Source: JADLHS01 sp964553795
GTDB lineage: Bacteria > Verrucomicrobiota > Verrucomicrobiia > Limisphaerales > JADLHS01
DNA length: 64,000 bases
NCBI GenBank assembly: GCA_964553795.1
Contig: CAZKMR010000001.1
Location: forward strand, 101,250-165,249
Reading direction: 5' to 3'
A program made the translations under genes and the position numbers. Shown here piece after piece: positions 18,491 to 28,500 of this stretch. How positions within the stretch are numbered: position 1 is the stretch's first letter; every line of letters begins with the position of its first letter. Below the pieces are notes generated by a model. The model searched no databases and was not told where the DNA came from. It worked only from the letters and a program-made list of their open reading frames with translations.

Positions 18491-18871
18491 TCAGTGATGT
18501 CCGGGTTTGCGCTTGTGAATGCAAATCGTATTGCCGTCCGGATCGGAAATCATTGCCATGTGGCAAACCGGCGTTTCCAGCGGCTCCATTTTGAACGGAA
18601 TATTGTGGGCTTTGAGTTGAGCTACCGCGGCATTGAAATCTTCCACCTCCAAGCCGACGGAACAGCCGTCGCCGCGCGGTTGCCAACCGGGCGCACCCGC
18701 GCCGATGCTCAGGGTGCCGCTGGCAATGTCGTATTCCGTCCATTGCATGCCGCCGGCTTGCCCGAAAACTGCCGTCGCTTTCAGCCCCAGCACGGTTTCG
18801 TAGAACTGGCGCGCCCGTGCCATGTCCGTGACGGGATAACAACTGAACGCAATTTCGGTAACTTTGAGCAT
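18491..18871 (-). CDS. VOC (glyoxalase/bleomycin-resistance) family protein
   Basis: 126 residues forming the two beta-alpha-beta-beta-beta repeats of the vicinal-oxygen-chelate fold: first repeat KVTEIAFSCYPVTDMARARQFYETVLGL, second SVGLEVEDFNAAVAQLKAHNIPF ending in MISDPDGNTICIHK. Substrate is not predictable. ATG 18871 is preferred over one 14 codons upstream because it starts at the first conserved strand. Immediately upstream of sucD and probably cotranscribed. Confidence 0.82.
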   Translation of the reverse strand: MLKVTEIAFSCYPVTDMARARQFYETVLGLKATAVFGQAGGMQWTEYDIASGTLSIGAGAPGWQPRGDGCSVGLEVEDFNAAVAQLKAHNIPFKMEPLETPVCHMAMISDPDGNTICIHKRKPGHH

Positions 18872-19060
18872 AACCGGACGGCAGTGTTTAATTTTATCCG
18901 GCGTGAAACTCAACTCTTTTCCGCCTGAGTACGGGGATAATCACGGATTGCCAGTCGAGCGGTCGCGCCACAAACGAAGCCGCCCGCGGCGGATTGAGCC
19001 GGCGCGGGCGGGTGAGAGAAGCGGGGGTGTTCCCGCGAATATTAATGGTTCGTGCCGTCG

Positions 19061-21319
19061 TTACTTCTTGTGCTTGGGCACATGGACGTTCACCCATTTG
19101 TAGGCGGTGTTGCCGGAATCATCCCGAGTGGCGATCACGATGGTGTAGATGCGCCCGTTACCCCGGTTGCTGGCTTTTGCGGCCAGTTCCGCCGTTAACG
19201 CGCCGGTGATTTTGATGTCGCCGCGAGAGGTGATTTCATCGCAAAAAATCTCGACGATTTTTGAGGTCGGATTGGTATCGCAATTATCGGTTGCCGCGAC
19301 TGAAACAGTGACTTTCACCATTCCGCCGTTAGCAGGAGTAAGTACTGCCGGACTGGCCTGCACGGACTGAATGGTTGGCGCTTTTCGGTCCTTAATCCGG
19401 AGGCGAACGCTCTTGGTCTTGGTGTTGCCGGCATGGTCAGTGACGGTCACCAAAACCGTGTGGAAACCTTTTTCCAGCAACGTGCCCGCAGCGGGGGATT
19501 GGGTCACGACGAGTTGCCTGGCGGGAGTGCAGTTATCGCGGGCCACCACAAATCGTGTGAAATCCGGCACTTTGGCCGAGCAGTCCGAGCCGGTGGAGAT
19601 GGTTGCGGGACGCGGAAAACAGACGAAGACGGGCGGTTGCTTGTCTCCGATCCGGATGGTGGTGATGCACGTGGCGGCATTGCCGGCGGCATCGGTCACG
19701 GTGACGACGATGTCGTGTTGGCCGGAACTGAGCACTGTGCCAGGTTCGGGTGACTGAGTGATGTGCAAACTCTCGGTCGGCGTGCAATTGTCGCTGACAT
19801 CCACCTGAGTTCGTAAATCCGGCACGCGCCCTTCACATCCATTTGCGCCCGCCGCCGCCACATCTCCCGGACAAGTGATCGTGGGCGGAGTGGTATCACC
19901 GGCACTGACCGTTACGGAGGCTTGGCCGACGGCGCCGCATGGATCGGTGACGGTCAAATGGATCGTGCTGTTTGTGGTGACGGCGGTGATCAAGGTGGCG
20001 TTGGTTCCAAGGACAACTCCGTTCAGGGTCCACGTGTACATCAGCGGATCGCCGTCCGGATCGCTCGAACCCGTTCCATCCAGCGTGACGATGCCACTGC
20101 AACTGGACGATTGATCGGCTGTGGCTGCTGCCGTCGGCGGATGATTCTGCCCGGTCGCAAGGTCCATGAGGAACCAGAGCGATTGTCCTTCGAGCGTTCC
20201 AGTGCCTACGATACGGCCCGCGTCATTGATGAAGCGGGCGCTTTCCAGCACCCAGTTTGAGGTTGTCGGCAATAGACTGTTCAAATCAGTCATGACTCCG
20301 TCTTGCCAGAGGAAGGCACGCATCGCGCCGGTGGCATCCTCCGCTTCGCCAACGATCTGGCCGAGGTGGTTGATCGCATACGGCATGCTGGCGAAACCAC
20401 CCAAGGCGCCGAGGCTGGTGATTGTTCCGTTGTGATAAACGAAACCTTGCAGCGCGCCCGCTGCGGTCGTGGCCACCCCAATGACTTGTCCGGCGTTATT
20501 GAGCGCGTAGGCGGTGGAGTAATTGCCGCCTAACGTGCCAATGTCGGTCATGGTCCCGTTGGCATAGACAAATCCATGCAGATCGCCGGTATCGAGATAG
20601 GATTCGCCGACCACCATGTTGTTGTCGTTGACCGCGAAAGCGTCACTGTAGCCGCTGCCAAGGTGGCCAAGATCCAGCATGACTCCGTTGGTGTACAGAA
20701 ATGCATGTTGATCGAACCCGCTGGTGAGCGAGTTGCCGGCGATGGCCCCCGTTTGATTGATCGCAGCCGCGCGACTGTAGAAACCCCCGAGGTGGCCGAT
20801 GGAGGCGATTGAACCTTGGTGGTACAAAAACGCTTCCTCCGTGCCGCCGGTCGTAAGAAATTTTCCCGTCACCTGGCCGGCGTTGTTAATGGCCACGGCG
20901 GTGCTGGAAAAGCCGCCCAGCGTGCCGAGATCAATCAGGGTGCTGCCATCATGAAAAAATGCGTGGGGCGGTTGGAATTCTTCGGCCAGGAAAGATTCGC
21001 CAACCACCTGGCCGGAATCATTTAACGCCAAACCATAACTGCCGATTCCGCCGAGAGTGCCGAGATCCGTCAGGCCGGTCGGGCCGAATAAGAACGCGTG
21101 CTCTTCCGAATCGTCGCTGGTGGATGCGTAGCCGGTGAGTTGTCCCAACGCGTTAAGCGCGGTGACCGTGTAGGAGCTGCCGCCCCAATGGGGCACGCTC
21201 GTGATTGTGGTTGAATTGTTGCCACACGCGGCGTGACCGGGGAGAGCCGCACCAAGCATCAGCATCGCGCTGATGTGAAACCGACCAATGAGGGGAACGA
21301 GGGAGGGGTGAGTCTTCAT
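19061..21319 (-). CDS. Secreted HAF-repeat protein with PKD and HYR-like domains
   Basis: 752 residues. Signal peptide at 1-30 (cleavage near GHAA). Residues 40-370 hold about eight HAF repeats of about 43 residues (DLGTLGG, AINNAGQVVG, HAFLYHNG patterns), predicted to form a beta-propeller-like surface. Then a PKD domain (DGTGSSDPDGDPLMYTW), two HYR-like Ig domains each opening TPPTITCPGD- or QPPVFVCFP-like and with VTVTDAAGNAATC strands, and a last Ig-like domain with paired cysteines. No sorting signal is seen at the C-terminus (PKHKK). A GGAG lies about 13 bases before the ATG. Extracellular, probably adhesive; it splits sucC from sucD. Confidence 0.85.
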   Translation of the reverse strand: MKTHPSLVPLIGRFHISAMLMLGAALPGHAACGNNSTTITSVPHWGGSSYTVTALNALGQLTGYASTSDDSEEHAFLFGPTGLTDLGTLGGIGSYGLALNDSGQVVGESFLAEEFQPPHAFFHDGSTLIDLGTLGGFSSTAVAINNAGQVTGKFLTTGGTEEAFLYHQGSIASIGHLGGFYSRAAAINQTGAIAGNSLTSGFDQHAFLYTNGVMLDLGHLGSGYSDAFAVNDNNMVVGESYLDTGDLHGFVYANGTMTDIGTLGGNYSTAYALNNAGQVIGVATTAAGALQGFVYHNGTITSLGALGGFASMPYAINHLGQIVGEAEDATGAMRAFLWQDGVMTDLNSLLPTTSNWVLESARFINDAGRIVGTGTLEGQSLWFLMDLATGQNHPPTAAATADQSSSCSGIVTLDGTGSSDPDGDPLMYTWTLNGVVLGTNATLITAVTTNSTIHLTVTDPCGAVGQASVTVSAGDTTPPTITCPGDVAAAGANGCEGRVPDLRTQVDVSDNCTPTESLHITQSPEPGTVLSSGQHDIVVTVTDAAGNAATCITTIRIGDKQPPVFVCFPRPATISTGSDCSAKVPDFTRFVVARDNCTPARQLVVTQSPAAGTLLEKGFHTVLVTVTDHAGNTKTKSVRLRIKDRKAPTIQSVQASPAVLTPANGGMVKVTVSVAATDNCDTNPTSKIVEIFCDEITSRGDIKITGALTAELAAKASNRGNGRIYTIVIATRDDSGNTAYKWVNVHVPKHKK

Positions 21320-21458
21320 ACGTCTTAACTGTCTCCTTTACCGTCGCGAAGTGGATAGCAGAGGACAGGCCAATCTTTAGACGGCCAAAATCGTAGAAAC
21401 AGGACAGATTTTGTCCCCGCCGGCGGCACCCACTCAAAATTTTGGACACCCGCCGCGT

Positions 21459-21773
21459 CTAGATTTGAGCGGGAGGGACGGGATGAACACGGTTCGGATA
21501 GCGTTGTGCCGTTGCCCCAGGGGTTGCCCGCAGGAATTGCAACAGGCGGTGCGCGGACCGGCGTAAGCGATGGCGCACACTGCGACGGGCGCGAACCTGA
21601 CCGGCCACCACGCGCGCCACTTCCTCGCGCAGGGCGTCGCGTTCGCGCTTCGACTGCTCATGTTGTTGCGAAAGCTCGATCATCTGCTTTTGCAACTCAA
21701 TCAAGCGACGATACGACTCCAGCCCGGTCCCGGCCGGTTTGGCCCGTTCCAACTGTTCGTCGCTCCGCGCCAT
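21459..21773 (-). CDS. Hypothetical coiled-coil protein
   Basis: 104 residues. Residues 15-55 are a long charged helix with heptad character (RRLIELQKQMIELSQQ), followed by an arginine-rich tail. No recognised family and no strong ribosome site. It begins 26 bp after the sucC stop on the same strand, so it is probably read from the sucC transcript. Confidence 0.5.
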   Translation of the reverse strand: MARSDEQLERAKPAGTGLESYRRLIELQKQMIELSQQHEQSKRERDALREEVARVVAGQVRARRSVRHRLRRSAHRLLQFLRATPGATAQRYPNRVHPVPPAQI

Positions 21774-21799
21774 GGCACCCTGGAACTACACCATCGTTC

Positions 21800-23005
21800 T
21801 TATTTACCGACGGCCTTGACGACTTTTTGGGCGGCATCCGCCATGGTGTCGCCGGTGATGAGTGTGAGCCCGGATTCCGCCAGTGTCTTCTTGCCGGCCT
21901 GGACGTTGTTGCCTTCGAGTCGCACGACGAGTGGAAGTTTCAATCCAGTTTCCTTCACCGCTGCGACGATGCCAGTGGCAATCACATTGCAATCCATGAT
22001 GCCGCCGAAAATATTGACGAAAATGCCTTTCACATTCGGGTCTTGCAGAATGATCTTGAACGCCGCAGTGACCTGGTCTTTGCTCGCGCCACCGCCGACA
22101 TCGAGGAAGTTCGCGGGCATCCCGCCGTAATGCTGGATGATGTCCATCGTCGCCATCGCGAGGCCGGCCCCGTTGACGAGACAGGCAATGCTGCCGTCGA
22201 GCTTGATATAATTCAGCGCGTATTTGCTGGCTTCAATTTCCAACGGCGCTTCTTCGCCGAGGTCGCGCATCTCCATGATGTCCTTGTGGCGATACAGCGC
22301 ATTGTCATCGAGGCCGATTTTGGCGTCCACGGCGCAAAGCGTTTCTTTGCCATTGGCGCCGACGACAATGCAAAGCGGATTAATTTCCACCATGCTCGCG
22401 TCGCATTCCCACCACGTTTTGTAAACGCCCATGAGCAACTTCACGCCGCTGTTAAAAGCATCGCCTTTCAAGCCGAGCGCGGAAGCGATCTTGCGCGCTT
22501 GATACGGCATGATGCCGACGGCGGGATCAATGTGCTCTTTGATGATCTTCTCGGGATGCTTCTCGGCAACTTCTTCGATGTCCATGCCGCCTTCGGTGCT
22601 GGCCATGATCAGCGGACGGGAGGTCGCGCGATCCAGCAAGACGGCCAGGTAAAATTCCTTTTTGATCTCCTCTGCCGCAGCGACGAGGAGCTTTTGCACG
22701 AGCCGACCTTCCGGGCCGGTCTGCTTGGTGACGAGCACCTGGCCGAGCATCGCCTTGGCTTTCTCGTAAACGTCCTCGACGCTCTTGCACAATTTCACGC
22801 CACCCTGAAAGCCGCTTTTGAAAGTCCCCTTGCCGCGACCACCGGCGTGGATTTGTGATTTCACCACAACGAGCTTATTACCCGCGCCGAAAAGTTTCTC
22901 GGCGACGGCTTTGGCTTGTTCGGGAGTAGCGCAGACTTCACCGGGGGGGACAGTGACGCCGTATTGGGCGAGCAGTTGTTTGGCCTGATATTCGTGAATG
23001 TTCAT
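21800..23005 (-). CDS. sucC: Succinyl-CoA synthetase (ADP-forming) subunit beta
   Basis: 401 residues. ATP-grasp subunit that binds nucleotide and succinate. Starts with the invariant MNIHEYQAKQLLAQYGV, which is why the ATG at 23005 is chosen over one 16 codons upstream. KSQIHAGGRGKG, EINPL, NGAGLAMATMD and the C-terminal ligase domain with NIFGGIMDCN are all present. It lies 115 bp after the nucleotidyltransferase gene, with a 15-bp stem-loop between. Its alpha partner is not the next gene. Confidence 0.97.
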   Translation of the reverse strand: MNIHEYQAKQLLAQYGVTVPPGEVCATPEQAKAVAEKLFGAGNKLVVVKSQIHAGGRGKGTFKSGFQGGVKLCKSVEDVYEKAKAMLGQVLVTKQTGPEGRLVQKLLVAAAEEIKKEFYLAVLLDRATSRPLIMASTEGGMDIEEVAEKHPEKIIKEHIDPAVGIMPYQARKIASALGLKGDAFNSGVKLLMGVYKTWWECDASMVEINPLCIVVGANGKETLCAVDAKIGLDDNALYRHKDIMEMRDLGEEAPLEIEASKYALNYIKLDGSIACLVNGAGLAMATMDIIQHYGGMPANFLDVGGGASKDQVTAAFKIILQDPNVKGIFVNIFGGIMDCNVIATGIVAAVKETGLKLPLVVRLEGNNVQAGKKTLAESGLTLITGDTMADAAQKVVKAVGK

Positions 23006-23053
23006 GTCTGAAAAAGCGGGCGTTATTGAATGCGGCTTCTGGCGAGAAATCAA

Positions 23054-23092
23054 TCTTTTAACCGAGCGGTGAAATGTCGCTCGGTTAAAAGA
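23054..23092 (-). terminator. Strong stem-loop between nucleotidyltransferase and sucC genes
   Basis: A perfect 15-bp stem (arms at 23054-23068 and 23078-23092, core ACCGAGCG/CGCTCGGT) with a nine-base loop, carrying TTTT and AAAA at its base so it could act on either strand. It follows the nucleotidyltransferase stop by 28 bases. Confidence 0.5.
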
Positions 23093-23120
23093 ATCCTGCG
23101 GAAGCCAACGGTTGCTGAGA

Positions 23121-24017
23121 TCAGCTCCAGAGTTTTTCCGGATACAACCCCTGCTTGATCAGGCCCTGAATGCTTTCCACGACGCGTGGCCGATCTTCGC
23201 GATACGTGACGCCAAACCACGATGCCGTCGAACGCAACACGCGGCACTTCGCCCGGTCTTGGCGGATGAGATCGCCCACCGTCATTGGGATGTAACACTC
23301 GGATTTTTCGGCCTTGCCCTGGAGCTTGAGGAATTCGGTGAACTCGCGGCGCAAGTGCGGGAAGATGTCGGGATTGAAGCCCCACATGTTCATGGACACG
23401 GGTTCATCGCCGGTCAGTTTTTTGAGGTTGCCGTCAGCGTCAGTGTATTTCGCGCCGTTGCCGTCCTTTTCAATCTTGGTCAACTCAATGATGTTTTTGA
23501 GATAATCGTTCGCATCCACCTCGCACACGCCGCGCGCAACGCTGCCGAATTCCGAAAGCGTGTTGCGCAGGACGAATCCGACCATGGAGTAATCGCTGCT
23601 GCCGGACTGAAGTTGCTTCGACAGCACCTGAAACGAATCCGCGCCGTAAAAATCGTCGGCATTGATCGCGGCGAATGGTTCGCGAATCACGTCTTCTGCC
23701 ATCAGAATCGCCTGCGTCGTGCCCCAGGGTTTGGTGCGACCGGGCGGAACGCTGAAGCCGGCGGGCAACTTGTCGAGTTCCTGAAACACGTATTCGACGG
23801 GAATCCGATTCGCGAACCGCGCGCCGATGATTTCCTTAAATTGCGCTTCGATGTCGTTACGGATGACGAATACGAGTTTGCCGAAACCGGCACGCATCGC
23901 GTCGTAAATGGAATAATCAATGATCGTTTCGCCGGCGGGGCCGACGGGATCGATTTGTTTGAGGCCGCCGTAACGACTGCCCATGCCGGCTGCGAGAACG
24001 AGTAGGGTTGGTTTCAT
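23121..24017 (-). CDS. Nucleotidyltransferase family protein (NTP transferase fold)
   Basis: 298 residues. N-terminal signature LVLAAGMGSRYGGLKQIDPVG is the nucleotide-binding loop of sugar-phosphate nucleotidylyltransferases, and AINADDFYG supplies the metal-binding aspartates. The substrate loop and C-terminal part (MNMWGFNPDIFPHL, SWFGVTYREDRP) fit the subgroup often found with sugar kinases. Probably activates a sugar phosphate for surface polysaccharide, but no partner is adjacent. Confidence 0.85.
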   Translation of the reverse strand: MKPTLLVLAAGMGSRYGGLKQIDPVGPAGETIIDYSIYDAMRAGFGKLVFVIRNDIEAQFKEIIGARFANRIPVEYVFQELDKLPAGFSVPPGRTKPWGTTQAILMAEDVIREPFAAINADDFYGADSFQVLSKQLQSGSSDYSMVGFVLRNTLSEFGSVARGVCEVDANDYLKNIIELTKIEKDGNGAKYTDADGNLKKLTGDEPVSMNMWGFNPDIFPHLRREFTEFLKLQGKAEKSECYIPMTVGDLIRQDRAKCRVLRSTASWFGVTYREDRPRVVESIQGLIKQGLYPEKLWS

Positions 24018-24131
24018 AAATCAATGCACACGTGGTTTGCCCGAGCGCGACCGGGGCCGGTCGGGTGAGGGATATTGAACGCGAGGCGCGGGCGATTATC
24101 AAATCCAGAGTGCGCGTGGCGAAACTTTAAC

Positions 24132-24160
24132 TTGGTTGACTGCGCGGAATTAATTAAGCT
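24132..24160 (+). promoter_or_regulatory. Possible promoter of the small phosphatase gene
   Basis: TTGGTT (24132-24137), 17-base spacer, TAAGCT (24155-24160). The start codon is only seven bases after the -10-like box, implying a leaderless or nearly leaderless mRNA. Confidence 0.3.
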
Positions 24161-24167
24161 CAAGGCG

Positions 24168-24671
24168 ATGACGGAGTCGGAAACAAAGAAGCGGGTGCTG
24201 TTCATTTGCACCCAGAACAAGGTGCGCAGCCTGACGGCGGAGCACCTGTATCGCGTGCGTCCCGACCTCGATGTGAAGTCGTGCGGCACGGCGACGTTTG
24301 CCAAGAATCAACTGACGCCTGAGTTGTTGAACTGGGCGGAGGCGGTTTTTACTTTCGATGATTCGCACATGGAAACCATCGAGAAAGGCTTCGCTCCCCA
24401 CGTGCAAGGCAAGCCGGTGATCTGCCTCGGTTTGCCGGACGTTTTCACTTACAAGAGCGATGCGCTGGTGGTGAAACTGACGGCCAAGCTCGAACCCTAT
24501 CTCGGTCGTCCCAACGCCAAACGGTGTCCGCGTCATTCCGTCTTCACGACGGCTAAGACGCGCCTCCCCAAATCCCGAACGAAGGAATCGCGGCGCCCGG
24601 CCCGTTCCCTTGTCGCCAACCTGCTGGCGGCGGTCGGAGTCAAATCGCGCAAATCATCCGTTTCAAAGTAA
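24168..24671 (+). CDS. Low-molecular-weight protein tyrosine phosphatase-like protein (COG4551 type) with basic tail
   Basis: 167 residues. The P-loop VLFICTQNKVRSLTAE carries the C-x(4)-R-S phosphatase signature, and VICLGLPDVFTYKSDALVVKL matches the small COG4551 phosphatases of about 105 residues, with the D-P region replaced by LPDV. The last 55 residues are a basic extension (about one third Arg/Lys) not expected in the family. ATG 24168 begins just before the P-loop; an in-frame start at 24075 would add an implausible N-terminus. Monocistronic by spacing. Confidence 0.75.
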   Translation: MTESETKKRVLFICTQNKVRSLTAEHLYRVRPDLDVKSCGTATFAKNQLTPELLNWAEAVFTFDDSHMETIEKGFAPHVQGKPVICLGLPDVFTYKSDALVVKLTAKLEPYLGRPNAKRCPRHSVFTTAKTRLPKSRTKESRRPARSLVANLLAAVGVKSRKSSVSK

Positions 24672-24747
24672 GGCGGCGCGGGAGATTTGTCTTGCCACCG
24701 GCGCGCGGAAATGGCCGTGTTCCTTAGAAAAACTTGCAAATTGTTCT

Positions 24748-24776
24748 TGCACGAAAATCGCGAAAACCGTTTATTC
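24748..24776 (+). promoter_or_regulatory. Probable sigma-70 type promoter of HU gene
   Basis: TTGCAC (24748-24753), 17-base spacer, TTTATT (24771-24776), about 60 bases before the HU start. Confidence 0.4.
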
Positions 24777-24835
24777 GCGGCAAGTCGAGTGACTTTTAAT
24801 ACACAACTAAACTAAAAAACCTACAATCACACACT

Positions 24836-25123
24836 ATGGCAAAAGCACTGTCCAAGTCCCAGGTCGCGGCCGAAATCGCTGACAAAGCGGGCATCAAGAA
24901 GAAGCAAGCCTCTGAGATTCTCGAAATCATCGCGCAACTCGCTTACAAGAACGCGAAAAACACCTTCACCCTGCCGGGCATCGGCAAGCTCGTTTTGGTG
25001 AACCGCAAAGCCCGTCAGGGCCGTAATCCCGCCACTGGCGAAACCATCCAGATTCCGGCCAAGCGCGTCGTGAAGTTCCGCGTCGCGAAGGCTTGTAAGG
25101 ACGCCATCCTCGGCGCGAAGTAA
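24836..25123 (+). CDS. HU family DNA-binding protein
   Basis: 95 residues. Nucleoid protein that bends DNA as a dimer. Helical N-terminus (SKSQVAAEIADKAGIKKKQASEILEII), the beta-arm with RQGRNPATGETIQIPAKRVVKFRVAK and its DNA-intercalating proline in RNPATG. Normal length. No Shine-Dalgarno motif before the ATG (A-rich leader). Followed by a textbook terminator, so it is a single-gene transcript. Confidence 0.96.
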   Translation: MAKALSKSQVAAEIADKAGIKKKQASEILEIIAQLAYKNAKNTFTLPGIGKLVLVNRKARQGRNPATGETIQIPAKRVVKFRVAKACKDAILGAK

Positions 25124-25141
25124 TTCTGAAGTAAATTTCGC

Positions 25142-25175
25142 GAGGCACTCTGATTCGTCAGAGTGCCTCTTTTTT
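25142..25175 (+). terminator. Rho-independent terminator of HU gene
   Basis: Perfect 12-bp stem (GAGGCACTCTGA, 25142-25153; TCAGAGTGCCTC, 25158-25169) capped by a TTCG tetraloop and followed by six T. Confidence 0.93.
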
Positions 25176-25233
25176 GTCTCGCGAAAAATGCCCGTAAATC
25201 CGGGGAAATGGAGATGTTTTGCGGGGGCGACGC

Positions 25234-25262
25234 TTGACCGGTCATCGGCCTCCCTCTAGCCT
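25234..25262 (+). promoter_or_regulatory. Promoter-like boxes abutting a start codon
   Basis: TTGACC (25234-25239), 17-base spacer, TAGCCT (25257-25262). The ATG at 25268 falls where transcription would start, predicting a leaderless mRNA. Confidence 0.45.
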
Positions 25263-25267
25263 TGGTT

Positions 25268-25537
25268 ATGGCGAAAAGCGGCAAATCAGCAAAACCAAAA
25301 GCAGTGTTGCTCGGCGTCGGATTGGATTCCGACGGGCACAAGCGCATTACCAAAGGTCCGAATTTTGCCCTCGTCGGCGGCTCCAAGGAAACGCACGAGG
25401 AGATGACCGAGAAGGCCATCAAGATCAACGAGAAGCTCAAGGCGCGCGGCAAACAGTTGGAACAGGTGAGCCGCGAGGAGTTCGACGACATCGCGCACGA
25501 CGTCGGTTTGAAACGTGCGGATCCAAAGCAGAATTAA
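25268..25537 (+). CDS. Small conserved hypothetical protein
   Basis: 89 residues, soluble and charged. KAVLLGVGLDSDGHKRITKGPNFALVGGSKETHEEMTEKAIKINEKL suggests a small alpha/beta fold with an amphipathic helix; no named family recognised. ATG 25268 is used (a TTG two codons earlier is possible). Converges with the giant CotH gene, 21 bp away. Confidence 0.7.
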   Translation: MAKSGKSAKPKAVLLGVGLDSDGHKRITKGPNFALVGGSKETHEEMTEKAIKINEKLKARGKQLEQVSREEFDDIAHDVGLKRADPKQN

Positions 25538-25558
25538 TCGCGCGTTCGCTCCATCCCC

Positions 25559-28500
25559 TCAAGGTTCCCAGACGGGCGTGGTCAATCGGTAAAACCGACC
25601 GCTGTTTCCTCCCGAGGGATCAATCACCGTTTTCATCCCATTCGTCGGATCGGCCGCAACATCCGCCAACTTCGTCCAGTCCTCCTCCGTCAGCGCACTT
25701 TTCCAGAGCACCGAATAAGATTTTCCCGCGACGGCTTCAAAGCTCAACGTGATGTTTGCGCCGACAATGATCTGGCTGAATTTCAAATTGCTGTTGGGGT
25801 CTTCGTGGTTCGTGCCCGCGAGATATTCCTGCAAGTTGGTCATGCCGTCCACGTCGTTATCAAGAGCAGCATCCAGCGGGTTATCGTAATTGAGCCCCAT
25901 CAAATCTTCCGCCGCATCCGGAATGCCGTCGCCGTCGGTGTCGGGCAAAACGCTCCCGTTGGTCGTTCCAGGTGTCGCCGCGTTGGGAAACATCACAATG
26001 TTCGCCTCACCGTCGGGCAGGCGACCACCGGAAACGTTGGTGGCTTGCGCACCGAATCCCAACGTGTCAATCAAGGTGAAATTCGTTTCATTGACGACGC
26101 CGTACAGCAGGAGCGATTCGCCCTCAGCGTCGAGGGCGAAGTTGACGTGATGACGGCCCTGACCGGGATTGTTGTCCGCCATCCATTGCACATAACCATT
26201 CGCGCCAATGAAACTCAGTGCCGCCGGGCGAAATTTGTTGCGACCCGCGAGCGATGGATCATCGGAAAGCGCGATGGTGCTCAAATCCACCGGACGATTG
26301 GTCACGTTGTACAACTCGAACCAGTCCGCGCCGAGGATGGGCAGCGGCATCCATTCGTTGATTCGCAACGCGAAATGATCGCCGAGCGCGACCGCCGGAG
26401 CATTGGCCGCACCGGCCGTGGCCGCGCTCAGCAAGCGCCATTGTCCGCCGCTCAAACCAATCGGCAAGTCGCGCACTTGCGGACCGTATTCGACCGAGTT
26501 CACGAGCTGCTGGTTGGCGTTGAACAGATAAACGCCGCCGCTCTCGCCGCTGAGCGATTTGCCGAGATTGAAATTTCCGGGCGTGGTTGTCGCCGGCGTA
26601 GTGCCGTCGCACTTGATGAGCAAATAGCCGTTTGGCGCGATGATGGTACTTGGCGGGAAAATCCACTCGCCGGGTTGAGGCGAATCTTCGCTCAAACTCA
26701 TACCGCCGAGGTCAAAACTGACGCCGGTGGGATTATGAATTTCAACGTAATCTACAAACGTTCCGCCCACGCTGACGGATTGATTGCGCGCGAGCACTTC
26801 ATTCAACACCGGGCCGCTGTAGGTGTTGAGATAATTGGCAGCTCTTGGGCTGGCTGAGCCGACGAAATCAGTCAACGTGGTCGCGCCGTCAGGATAACGT
26901 CCGGCAGAAACGCCTTCGGTTTGCGGACCGAACGAGATGGTTTCAATCGTTTCGCCCGTGGCATTGGCCAACGTGAGAGTTTCGCCACTCGCGGAGAGTT
27001 TGAATTTCAGTTGATCCGGCCCGGTGGCTTCGGTGGCGAAGAGTTGGGCGTAATCGAGCGGTGCGAGGAACGAAAGGGCTGTGAGTTGATGAACGGTATT
27101 GCTGGTGTTGAGGTAAATGCCTTGCAGCGACACCGGAAAGTTCCCCGATTGATTGTAGAGCTCAATCCAATCGGGTTCGCCGGCGAAGGGATTCGCCAAC
27201 CATTCGTTGATGGTGAGCGCGCTCGTGGTAGCGAGCGGTGTGGCGACGTTGGCTGTTCCCGGCGTCGAGTTGTTCAATGTCCACGAGTCGTTGATGCGGC
27301 CCACCGAGAAGTCGGCGACTTGCAGACCGTAGGAAATCGCGTCAACTCGATTCGTAGTTGCGTCATAAAGCGAAACGGTTTCGCCCGCTCTGTTGAGACT
27401 GAAGCCAGTATGCAAACCCGGCGTGGTGTTGGTGACGGCATCGCACCAGACGACGAGATAACCACCCGCGGGAATAGTCGTGCTGGGAAACACAAACTTC
27501 CGCGCGTCGCCATCGTCGCTGAGACTCCAGCCAGTGAGGTTGACCGGGCTGGCGCCGGGATTGTGCAATTCAATCCAATCGGGAAATGTTCCGGCGTGAT
27601 TCACCGCGCTGTTATTTTCCGCCATGAGTTCGTTCAGACGAACCGGCGCAGCGGGCGGCGTGGAGTTGGCCGCGCCGGGCGTGCCGTGATTTACGGCGCT
27701 GGCTTGCCAATTCGCGGGTTCGTCCGGATTGCCAAGCGGGTTAATGATTTCCAAGGAGCGCCCGCCGCCATCCGCCGCAGTTGGCCAGCCGTTGGCGTCC
27801 GAGTAATCCACCGATGTGATGAGATTGCCAAATTTATCGAAGAGCGAAATGCGTTCGCCGCCATTGTTCAAACTGCCGCTGAACCAGCCGACGGGATTGA
27901 CGCCGGGATAAAGCAGCTTCCAGGCGTTGGTGTCGGTGTTCGCGCCGAGCACGAGTCGCGCGTTGCCGGCGAGGAATGTTCCGGCGGGGAAAATAAAATT
28001 GATGCCGTCGAAGTAGATGCCGCTCAGGTCCACGGGCACGCCGGAGACGTTCTGCAACTCAATGAATTCATAGAGCGACCCGCCGCTGGGATTGTACATG
28101 AGTTCGGTGATGCGCAGTGGAATGCCGAGCGAACCGACGGTAAATGTTGCTTCCGTGAGCGCGCTCCACGTGCTGCCGTTGCGCGCGCGCATGCGAATGT
28201 TCACGGTGTTGTTCAGCGTGATCGGACCGCTGTAAGGCAACGCACTGGCAGCGATTGCGCCGGTGAAGGGCACGCGCGGATCGCTGCCATCGGTGGTGAA
28301 ATAAATCGTGCCGACGGGGGCGGACATGGTGAGATTAAAGCCGGAGGCAACGCGACCGCCGTGTTGATTGAAATTCGGCGCGGCCACCGATGACAGTAAG
28401 CCTTCCGCAGTCATCTGATTCACATAAGTGGGCCAACGATCTCGCACCCATTCAAGAATGCTGACGTTCATGTCGGGAATGATGGTGGCCAACTCGGTTT

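Noticed and set aside
21506..22858. 450-codon plus-strand frame opposite sucC
   Set aside because: Antisense shadow of a clearly real gene; no start site or domain.
26921..28393. 490-codon plus-strand frame opposite the giant CotH gene
   Set aside because: Antisense to lamin-tail repeats; composition follows the real gene.
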